A stretch of DNA of 6,505 nt from positions 1-6,505 of the forward strand of contig DASSVP010000090.1 of NCBI GenBank assembly GCA_035705985.1, read 5' to 3'. Source of the DNA: JACVRW01 sp035705985 (GTDB lineage Bacteria > Actinomycetota > Thermoleophilia > Solirubrobacterales > Thermoleophilaceae). Below the pieces are notes generated by a model, which was not told the origin of the DNA, ran no database searches, and saw only the letters and a list, made by a program, of their open reading frames with translations. The position numbers and the translations under genes were made by a program. Shown here in pieces: positions 1 to 6,031 of this stretch (position 1 is its first letter; each line of letters starts with the position of its first letter).

Positions 1-323
1 CGCAGCATCACGGAGGCGTCCTGGCGGATCAGGTTCTCGTACTCGCGCTCGATCTCGAGGCCCACGACCGCGACCCCGTCCTCCAGCTCCACGCTCGCGA
101 TGCGGCCGACCTCCACGCCGGCCACGCGGACGGTCTGGCCCTGTCCCGGCTGCACGGCCTGGGCGTTCGCAAGCTCGACCTCGAGCCGCTTCGGCTTGTC
201 CTCCACGAGCGGGAAGCGCAGGTCCTGCTGGCTCAGGATGTAGACCGCGGTCGCCAGGCCGAGGATCAGCAGCCCGACGATCGCCAGGAAGTCCACGAGG
301 TGCTTTCGGATGGCCCTCTTCAC
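1..323 (-). CDS. MCE family (MlaD-domain) lipid-transport protein, operon subunit 5, N-terminal part (3' end beyond window)
   Basis: Translating the minus strand from GTG 321-323 gives an uninterrupted 107-codon frame to the left edge. It begins MKRAIRKHLVDFLAIVG and has a hydrophobic anchor at about 11-30, then SQQDLRFP. An MCE domain starts near residue 46 and contains QTVRVAGVEVGRIASVEL and REYENLIRQDASVMLR, which leads into the pore-lining-loop region lying beyond the edge. No cysteine occurs in the visible part. The basic N-terminus plus single anchor matches its neighbours, and AGVEVG is shared with subunit 4. The GTGA overlap with the preceding stop and the GGAGG 6 nt upstream support the start. 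The window cuts the gene; a full-length protein of about 350-500 residues is expected from the family. Nothing suggests it is broken. Confidence 0.9.
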   Translation of the reverse strand, partial: MKRAIRKHLVDFLAIVGLLILGLATAVYILSQQDLRFPLVEDKPKRLEVELANAQAVQPGQGQTVRVAGVEVGRIASVELEDGVAVVGLEIEREYENLIRQDASVML

Positions 324-1663
324 GGCGTGCCTCCGAAGAGCGTGGCCGGGCCTCCGGGAGCGGACAGGTTCGGCGGCTCCTGCGTCTCGCAGGGCACGTC
401 CGGGCGGTGCGGCGGCGGGACGTTCGGGTTGGCCGGCGCGCCGGGCTCGATCTCGCCGGCCGCGAGCTTGAACGGGTTCACGCCCTGGACGTGGAAGACC
501 GGCGTGTTGGCGTCGTTCACGCGGCTCTCGCCGGCGAGCCCGACGAAGCTGCGGTTGATCTGCTCACGCACCGAGTGGCCGGAGTTGCCCTCCTCGATGC
601 TCGGGATCTCGTCCTCGACCCACGGCACGAGCACGCTGTTCGTGCACGAGGACAGCGCCCGCATCTGGTTCAGGAACGGGATCAGGCGGGTGTTGAGGCG
701 CACGAGGTTCGGCACCGCCTGGCGCAGGTCTGCGGCGAGACCCTTCAGCTCGCTCTCCTGCACCAGGAAGCGCGCCTGCCGCATCCAAGGCGTCGCGGCG
801 GCGAGCGCCGGCGCGGACGAGCGCACGCCCGGCAGCGCGTCGCGCGAGAAGGCGCTCAGCGTGGGCAGCGCGGCGTTCAGCTCCCCGAGCGCCGGGTGGC
901 CGACCTTCAGCGTGTCGCGCAATGCCGGGATCGCGGCCTCGAGCTGGGTGTCGGCGCTCGCGATCGCGCCGGCCGTGGTGTTCAGGTCGGTCACGAGCTC
1001 CCGCAGCGTCCGCGGGTTGGCCGACAGCGCGGCGAAGGTCTTCTGCTGGCCGCGCAGCAGCCGCTGGATGTCGCGGTCCGGCTCGAGGCCGAGCAGCGCG
1101 TCGTTCGTGAGCGCGCCGTAGCGGTAGGCGGGCTCGAAGGAGGGGATCGCGCGGTTGAAGGCGCGCGCGCCGCCACCCTGGAGCGCCACGGTGCCGTACT
1201 CGTGCAGGAAGGTCTGGAGGTCGCCTCTGACGTCCGAGTCGAGCGTGTCCAGGATGTCCGGGAGCGTCACCGTGGTGGCGGTCTGGGTGACCGGCACCGT
1301 CGAGCCGTCTTCCAGCTCGTCCCCCGACGGCGAGCCGGGCTCGATGTCCACGAAGAAGTTGCCCTCGAGGAAGATGCGCGAGCGGATCTGAAGCTGCGCG
1401 TCCTCGCGCAGCGGGAGCGCGTCCTCGCGCAGCTCCATGGTCACCTCGGCCGCGCCGCCGCCCTCCTTCGGCTCGACCTTCGTGACCTTGCCGACCTCCA
1501 CGCCGGCGATCCGGACGGGTGAGCGCACCTTGAGGTTCTCCACGTCGCGGAACAACGCCTTGAGCTCGTACGGGTTGGCGAACGGATTCGCCTTCGTGAA
1601 GCCGAAGAAGGCGAGCAGGACGATCACCGTGATTGCGAGGACGCCGGCCTTGAAGACGCTCAC
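320..1663 (-). CDS. MCE family (MlaD-domain) lipid-transport protein, operon subunit 4
   Basis: Fourth MCE subunit, 447 residues, complete. Very short N-terminus (MSVFK) followed by the anchor at about 6-22. MCE domain about 32-109, with VRIAGVEVGKVTKVE and RIFLEGNFFVDIEPG. Helical, Leu/Ala-rich region about 133-335. A segment with FLNQMRALSSC then leads to a tail with VPWVEDEIP, LAGESR, and a Pro-rich end containing RPDVPCETQ. The cysteines are C340 and C425, again one at the end of the helices and one in the tail. The GTG start (1661-1663) overlaps the previous TGA as GTGA and has GGAGG 7 nt upstream. The TGA at 320-322 overlaps the next GTG. The domain order and tail are those of actinobacterial MCE proteins; the substrate is unknown. 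Confidence 0.95.
   Translation of the reverse strand: MSVFKAGVLAITVIVLLAFFGFTKANPFANPYELKALFRDVENLKVRSPVRIAGVEVGKVTKVEPKEGGGAAEVTMELREDALPLREDAQLQIRSRIFLEGNFFVDIEPGSPSGDELEDGSTVPVTQTATTVTLPDILDTLDSDVRGDLQTFLHEYGTVALQGGGARAFNRAIPSFEPAYRYGALTNDALLGLEPDRDIQRLLRGQQKTFAALSANPRTLRELVTDLNTTAGAIASADTQLEAAIPALRDTLKVGHPALGELNAALPTLSAFSRDALPGVRSSAPALAAATPWMRQARFLVQESELKGLAADLRQAVPNLVRLNTRLIPFLNQMRALSSCTNSVLVPWVEDEIPSIEEGNSGHSVREQINRSFVGLAGESRVNDANTPVFHVQGVNPFKLAAGEIEPGAPANPNVPPPHRPDVPCETQEPPNLSAPGGPATLFGGTP
330..334 (-). promoter_or_regulatory. Ribosome-binding site for MCE subunit 5
   Basis: GGAGG on the minus strand, within the last codons of subunit 4, 6 nt before the GTG at 321-323. It fixes the start of the truncated gene at the left edge. 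Confidence 0.75.
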
Positions 1664-3192
1664 GGCACGTCCTCCAGGTGGTCGATGCCGAGCTCGCGCG
1701 CCTTGTAGGTGCCGCCGGTGAGGACCGGCGTGTCCGGGTCCAGCACGACGTGGCTGCCGCCGCCGACGAAGCCTCCGCGCGAGGAGTCCGGCGGGTAGCG
1801 CGGGTTGGTCACGAGCCTGTCGGGGTAGCCCGTCTGGCCGCCCTGGCAGTCCGCGCGGCCACTCGAGTCGATGGCCGGGCCGCCGTACTGGGTGTGGAGC
1901 GACTGCTGCACCGGGGTGCCCTGCGGGTCCTTGTCCGTCGGCACGTCCACCGGGTGGGTGGACTCGGTCGAGGCGAGCGTGTTCTCCTGGGTGGTGCTTG
2001 CGAGCTTCGCGAGGATCCGCTCGCTGGTGCCGCCGGCCACCACCGAGGACTGATGCGTGCCGAGCGGGTTGAAGAAGTAGACGAGGTAGTTGCAGACCGT
2101 CTGGTACGGCGCGACGAACTTGATGAGTGGCCGGGTGAGCTCGACGCCCTTGCGGAGGTCGCGCAGCGCGAGCAGTGTGGCCGGGTTGTCGCCGAGCTCC
2201 TCGAGCGCCACGAACAGGTCCTCGAGGTCCTCACCGAGCGCCGGGGTCTGCCGGAACGCCGGCACCCCGGCCTGGAGGGCGTCGTTCACGAGCGGCAGCG
2301 TGCGCGGTAGCTGCGCGGCCGCCGGCTGGAGGTCGCGCGACACCGCCGCGAACCGCGCGAGGAAGGGCGTCTGCACCCGGAACGACTGCGTGGCCGCGGA
2401 TAGCGTCTCCGGGCTCTCCTCGATCGTCTGGCGGAGCGCCTCGGGGTCGCGGGACATCGCCGCGAAGGTCGTGGCCATGTCGCCGAACCAGCGCGCCTGC
2501 AGCTCCGCCACGGGCGCCGCCTCGGCTGCAGCCGCGCCAAGGGCCGGGAAGAGGTTCCGCAGCTCGGTGTCCGGGTCGGAGAGGTTCTTCATCACCGGCA
2601 GCAGGTAGCGCGTGAACGGCTCGAGCTCGCGGATGACCGTGTTGATGTCCGGCCCGCGCCCCGCGATCGCGTTCCCGAAGCCCTCGAGCGACTTGCGGGC
2701 GTCGTCGCGGGTCTCCGGCTCGAAGGTCGAGAGCACGTCCTCGAGCTCCGGCGAGCCCTCCCCCGTGTTCCGCAGCGGGATCGTGTCGCCGTCCTGGAAC
2801 GTGCGCCGCGCGCGCCCCGGGATCAGCTCCACGTACTTGAGCCCGAGCGCCGAGCGCGGGCGCACCGACAACGTGGTGTCCACGGACAGCGGCTCGACCT
2901 GCTTGTCGAGCTTGAGGTCGAGCATGGCGATAGCGCGCTCTTCCCCGTCCACCTGGCGGCGGACGCTCCGGATGTCCTCGACGATGCCCACGCGGAAGCC
3001 GCCCGCGCGCACCTCGTTGCCCTTCACGAGCTTCGCGCCGTTCGGCACCTCGGCCTTGAGCTGGTAGCTCGGGACGAAGGGAAGTCCGGTGTTGGCGCTG
3101 TACGAGATGAAGACGGCCACGATCGCCACGAGCACGGTCACGGCCCCGATCAGGACCGGGCTTGCTCCGAGCTGTCGGGTCGCGCGCCTCAT
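1660..3192 (-). CDS. MCE family (MlaD-domain) lipid-transport protein, operon subunit 3
   Basis: Third and longest MCE subunit in the window, 510 residues, same proposed role as its neighbours. Membrane anchor about 12-31. MCE domain about 43-125, with LVKGNEVRAGGFRVGIV and VRPRSALGLKYVELIPG; this domain resembles subunit 1 most closely. Helical region about 145-365, punctuated by prolines. A conserved-looking segment PYQTVCNYLVYFFNPLGTH starts near 362. The remaining ~125 residues are Gly-, Pro-, Ser- and Asp-rich, low in predicted helix and probably extended on the cell exterior. Only two cysteines, C367 and C449. Start ATG at 3190-3192 is in an ATGA overlap with the upstream TGA. It has no strong Shine-Dalgarno, so translation probably depends on coupling. 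The stop TGA at 1660-1662 overlaps the following GTG. Confidence 0.95.
   Translation of the reverse strand: MRRATRQLGASPVLIGAVTVLVAIVAVFISYSANTGLPFVPSYQLKAEVPNGAKLVKGNEVRAGGFRVGIVEDIRSVRRQVDGEERAIAMLDLKLDKQVEPLSVDTTLSVRPRSALGLKYVELIPGRARRTFQDGDTIPLRNTGEGSPELEDVLSTFEPETRDDARKSLEGFGNAIAGRGPDINTVIRELEPFTRYLLPVMKNLSDPDTELRNLFPALGAAAAEAAPVAELQARWFGDMATTFAAMSRDPEALRQTIEESPETLSAATQSFRVQTPFLARFAAVSRDLQPAAAQLPRTLPLVNDALQAGVPAFRQTPALGEDLEDLFVALEELGDNPATLLALRDLRKGVELTRPLIKFVAPYQTVCNYLVYFFNPLGTHQSSVVAGGTSERILAKLASTTQENTLASTESTHPVDVPTDKDPQGTPVQQSLHTQYGGPAIDSSGRADCQGGQTGYPDRLVTNPRYPPDSSRGGFVGGGSHVVLDPDTPVLTGGTYKARELGIDHLEDVP
1671..1675 (-). promoter_or_regulatory. Ribosome-binding site for MCE subunit 4
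   Basis: GGAGG on the minus strand, inside the end of the preceding gene, 7 nt before the GTG start at 1661-1663. This strong, well-spaced Shine-Dalgarno supports the overlapping GTG as the true start. Confidence 0.75.
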
Positions 3193-4616
3193 TCGCCGAG
3201 CAGGAAGTCGAGGGCGGTCTCTTCATCGGTCGGGGCGGCGGTCTCCGGAGCCGCCGCCGCCGACGCCGAGCTGTGGGCGTGCGTCTCGGTCGGGTCGGGC
3301 GTCGTCACGCCGGGCTGCGTCGGGCCGAGGAACTGGTTGCATTCGGCGAGCAGATCGCGGCTCGGCTTCGTTGTGTAGGGCGAGCACTCGTTCACCATCA
3401 CGCTCAGCCGGAGGACCTTCCCCACGTCGTCGAGCGCGTTCGTCGAGAGCGCCTGCCAGTAGAAGTAGTTCCAGACTGCCTCCATGCCGGTGAAGCCGGC
3501 GCGGCTGCTCGTCGTGTGCGTCTTGTCGCCGGCGGGCGGGCCCGTCTGGGCGGCGCGCCGGTCCGGCTCGACCGCGCGGCGGCGGTCGTCGATCGTCTCG
3601 AGGAACTGGCGCAGCGGCTTCGCGGCGCCTGGAACGACCTGGGCGAGGCGGCGCAGCTCCGTGAGCTCCTCCATCGTCTTCCGGACGGCACGGCGGCCGA
3701 CGACCGACATCTCGCCGAGCGACTCGAAGGCCGGGACCCCCTCGGCGGTGAACGGACGCAGCCGCGTGAGGAAGGTGTCCAGCTCGTCCGAGGCCGACTC
3801 GAGGTCCCGCAGCACGGGCGTCTGGGCGTTCGTCAGGTCGCCGAGCCGCCCCATGTACGGCTCGAGCTCGGCGAGGAAGGCCGGCAGCCGGGCGAACGTC
3901 TCGCGCAGCTCCCCGCGGCGCGACGCCGTGATCTGCGCGGTCCGGCCGGCCTCGCGCACGAACCCGACCACGTCGCCCTTGCGGTCCTCGAGCTCGCCGA
4001 TCACGGTCTGGGCGTCGACGATGAACTTCTCGATCGTGTCCGTCTGACGGCCGAGTATGCGCAGGGTCTCGCTCGTCTCGCGCAGCGCCGGGTGCGCGCG
4101 CCGGAGCACCTGGCTGAGGTCCTCCGGGCGGCCGGCGAGACCGGCGCCGAGCTCGCCGATGATCAGCCGGAAGCGGTCCCTGTACGGCAGCCGCATGATG
4201 TTGTTGACGAGGTCGATCGCGATCGTGGAGCTGGTCTGCTCGACCGGGATCTCACCTCCGTCGCGGATGCGCTCGTCGGACGTGCCCGGCTGGCAGTCCA
4301 CGAAGTACTCGCCGATGAGCGACTGCGGCCGGATCTCGCAGCGGGCGTCCTTGCGCAGGTCGGCCAGGCCCGGCTCGGAGACCTCCGCCTCCACGAGCGC
4401 GAGCGCGCGCCCCCCGCGCTTCACGATCTTGAAGGTGCTCGTCTGCCCGCCGCGGACGCCGGCCACCTTGAAGTCGCCGCCCTCGGTGAGGCCGAAGGCG
4501 TTGTCGAACAGGATCCTGTACGTCTTGCCGCTCTTCTCCTCGCCGCCCGCGGCGGACAGGACGACGGCGGCGGCGCACACGCCCACGACCGCGAGGATGG
4601 CCGCGACCCGCCTCAC
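3189..4616 (-). CDS. MCE family (MlaD-domain) lipid-transport protein, operon subunit 2 (divergent MCE domain)
   Basis: Second subunit of the putative Mce transporter, 475 residues. The hydrophobic anchor is at about 4-22, directly at the N-terminus; C14 lies inside it, but the preceding V-G-V does not fit a lipobox. The MCE domain covers about 33-110 and is recognised by CEIRPQSLIGEYFVDCQPG. It lacks the usual VGxV: the segment reads KVAGVRGGQTSTFKI. C93 and C108 flank the pore-lining loop and could pair. Helical region about 140-355; conserved aromatic segment WNYFYWQAL near 382; C411 and C426 follow; the tail 432-475 is rich in Pro, Thr, Ala, Ser and Glu. I placed the start at GTG 4614-4616, in a GTGA overlap with the preceding stop and 10 nt after an AGAGGT (4627-4632). 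A start at 4781 is also open but would overlap the upstream gene by about 170 nt and add a non-family extension. The TGA overlaps the next gene's ATG. Confidence 0.94.
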   Translation of the reverse strand: MRRVAAILAVVGVCAAAVVLSAAGGEEKSGKTYRILFDNAFGLTEGGDFKVAGVRGGQTSTFKIVKRGGRALALVEAEVSEPGLADLRKDARCEIRPQSLIGEYFVDCQPGTSDERIRDGGEIPVEQTSSTIAIDLVNNIMRLPYRDRFRLIIGELGAGLAGRPEDLSQVLRRAHPALRETSETLRILGRQTDTIEKFIVDAQTVIGELEDRKGDVVGFVREAGRTAQITASRRGELRETFARLPAFLAELEPYMGRLGDLTNAQTPVLRDLESASDELDTFLTRLRPFTAEGVPAFESLGEMSVVGRRAVRKTMEELTELRRLAQVVPGAAKPLRQFLETIDDRRRAVEPDRRAAQTGPPAGDKTHTTSSRAGFTGMEAVWNYFYWQALSTNALDDVGKVLRLSVMVNECSPYTTKPSRDLLAECNQFLGPTQPGVTTPDPTETHAHSSASAAAAPETAAPTDEETALDFLLGE

Positions 4617-5992
4617 GGCCCCACCGACCTCTGGTTCGGATCGCAGTCGAGCGCCTCGGCCTGCTCGCCGGTGAAGACGTTGCTGCCGTCGGTCGCCGGC
4701 TCCTCGTTCGCGCCCGGGCAGCGGCGGAACTGGTGGAGCTTCGGGCCCGCGCCGTAGAGGATCTCGGAGAAGTTGATCCACGCGCGCGAGAAGCCGCCGA
4801 GCGCGTCGTAGCCGCCGGTCGTCGAGAAGTCGTCCATCCAGCCGACGAAGTCGGGCGTGTAGGGCCGGCCGAAGGCGATCGTCGGCGCGGCGGCCTCGAG
4901 CGCGTCGGCCGTCTCGGGGAACGCGCCGCGGCGCACGGCGCCGTTCACGCGGCGCTCGTCCATCGCCGCCCTGGCGAGCGGCGGGAAGCTCTGGATCAGC
5001 TCGATCAGGTCGTTTCGCTCGCCCGGCCGCCGGATCGTCCGCGACAGGTCGCGGATGGTGGGCTCGCCGTCGCGCACGAACAGGCGCGCCTCGTCGAGGA
5101 ACGGCCCGAGCCGCCGCACGGCGGGCTTCGAGGCGTCGACGAGCGGGTCGACGTCGTCGAGCGTCGCGCGCAGATTCACGAAGGTGGTGTTCGCCCGGCG
5201 CATGAACGGCGGGAAGCGCTCGACCGACTCGGCGAGCGCGGACTGCTGGCGCCCGAGCGCGCCGAACGTCGAGTTGAGGTTCCGCACGACGCCCGTGAGG
5301 TCCTCGCGGCGGGAGGCGAGCGTGTTCACGAGCGTCGCCGAGTCGACGAGGAAGTCCTCGAGCAGCTCCTCGTCGCGCGTGAGCTCCTGGAAGAGGCGCG
5401 CGCCGGTCGAGAGTGCCGGGTTGAGGTAGTGGATGCCCTCGCGGAGCTCCTTGCCGCGCCCGCGCAGCATCGCCGCGCTGCCCTTGAAGAAGTCCTGGAG
5501 GCCCGTTCGGGTCTCCTCGTCGAACATGCTGAAGATCTGGTCGATCTCCACCGCGGCGCCGGTGGAGTCCGCCTCGATCCGCCCACCGTCGTCGATCTCG
5601 TCGGCGTCGTCGGGGCCGACGTGCAGGTCGACGTAGCGGTTCGCGATGCCGGACAGCGACGCCTGCTTGATCAGCAGCCGCGTCCCCCGCCTGAGCGGCT
5701 GGTAGTCGGAGTCGTCGATCCCGATCGTGACCTCGGCGCGGCCCTGCTGGGAGACGTCGATGCTCTTGACGCTGCCGACCGTCACGCCGCCCGCCTTCAC
5801 CTCGTTGCCCTTCACGAGCTGGCCGGCGTTCACGAACTCTGCGGTCACGCTGTAGCCGCCGTCGCCCCTGAACAGCAGGACCGCGACAGCGATTATGGCC
5901 AGGAGGACCAGTGCGAGTGCAAGTGCTCGCCTCTTAGAGTCCGGACGCTCCTCCGTGCGCAGCCCGGCCCCAACCGCGCTCATTCGCTGCAC
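4613..5992 (-). CDS. MCE family (MlaD-domain) lipid-transport protein, operon subunit 1
   Basis: A membrane-anchored subunit of an Mce-type lipid or hydrophobic-substrate importer, acting on the outer face of the cytoplasmic membrane. The 459 residues hold a short basic cytoplasmic N-terminus, one hydrophobic anchor at about 23-42, and an MCE domain at about 46-126. The domain contains LVKGNEVKAGGVTVGSV and the SLSGIANRYVDL pore-lining-loop region. A long helical region follows at about 150-385, with spaced leucines and recurring prolines, then a tail. The only two cysteines are in the tail, C425 and C450. The start used is GTG at 5990-5992; an in-frame ATG three codons later (5981-5983) is equally plausible because neither has a clear Shine-Dalgarno. 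A TAA at 5993-5995 rules out a longer start. It lies 39 nt after menF, and its TGA overlaps the next gene's GTG by 4 nt. Substrate and mceA-F equivalence cannot be told from the sequence. Confidence 0.95.
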   Translation of the reverse strand: MQRMSAVGAGLRTEERPDSKRRALALALVLLAIIAVAVLLFRGDGGYSVTAEFVNAGQLVKGNEVKAGGVTVGSVKSIDVSQQGRAEVTIGIDDSDYQPLRRGTRLLIKQASLSGIANRYVDLHVGPDDADEIDDGGRIEADSTGAAVEIDQIFSMFDEETRTGLQDFFKGSAAMLRGRGKELREGIHYLNPALSTGARLFQELTRDEELLEDFLVDSATLVNTLASRREDLTGVVRNLNSTFGALGRQQSALAESVERFPPFMRRANTTFVNLRATLDDVDPLVDASKPAVRRLGPFLDEARLFVRDGEPTIRDLSRTIRRPGERNDLIELIQSFPPLARAAMDERRVNGAVRRGAFPETADALEAAAPTIAFGRPYTPDFVGWMDDFSTTGGYDALGGFSRAWINFSEILYGAGPKLHQFRRCPGANEEPATDGSNVFTGEQAEALDCDPNQRSVGP

Positions 5993-6031
5993 TTACCCCG
6001 TTTGACGGGGCATTCACACACACACCAGGCG
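5993..6031 (-). other. menF-MCE intergenic gap (39 nt)
   Basis: This is the only gap between genes in the window. It carries a GT run (CA on the + strand, 6015-6025), a short hairpin (5996-6010) and an in-frame mini-ORF, ATG at 6011-6013 to TAA at 5993-5995, encoding MPRQTG. The TAA is immediately followed by the GTG start of the MCE gene. I see no convincing -10/-35 promoter and no T-tract terminator, so read-through from menF is the simplest reading. Confidence 0.6.
5996..6010 (-). repeat. Perfect 6-bp inverted repeat with 3-nt loop ahead of the MCE operon
   Basis: On the minus strand CCCCGT-CAA-ACGGGG forms a 6-bp GC-rich stem with a 3-nt loop. It ends 3 nt before the GTG start at 5992. 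No U-tract follows, so it does not look like an intrinsic terminator. Its 3' arm (GGGG) is the most purine-rich stretch ahead of the start, so the hairpin could mask a weak ribosome-binding site. A regulatory role is inference only; a stem this short can occur by chance in GC-rich DNA. Confidence 0.4.

Noticed and set aside
7..20. Possible frameshift or degradation of the MCE gene at the left edge
   Set aside because: The frame is open and family-like to the edge; it is simply cut by the window.
407..1522. 371-codon open frame on the + strand, opposite MCE subunit 4
   Set aside because: Same antisense artefact: Arg/Val/Glu-rich composition, no motif, no supporting ribosome-binding context.
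2231..3226. 331-codon minus-strand frame overlapping MCE subunit 3
   Set aside because: A shifted frame of a well-supported MCE gene; the product is Arg/Gly/Pro-rich with no anchor or domain.
3162..4757. 531-codon open frame on the + strand, opposite MCE subunit 2
   Set aside because: Arg/Leu/Glu/Ala-rich product with no recognisable domain, exactly antisense to a clear MCE gene; long antisense frames are expected in GC-rich coding DNA.
4617..4781. 55-residue N-terminal extension of MCE subunit 2
   Set aside because: It would overlap the end of subunit 1 by about 170 nt, and its Arg/Pro-rich sequence would sit in front of the natural membrane anchor. The GTGA overlap start matches the other junctions.
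5996..6010. Hairpin as an intrinsic terminator of menF
   Set aside because: The stem is only 6 bp and is followed by TAAGTG rather than a T-tract, so termination is unlikely.
6015..6025. CA/GT dinucleotide run as a phase-variable microsatellite
   Set aside because: Only about five and a half units, outside coding frames and with no promoter spacing it would change.
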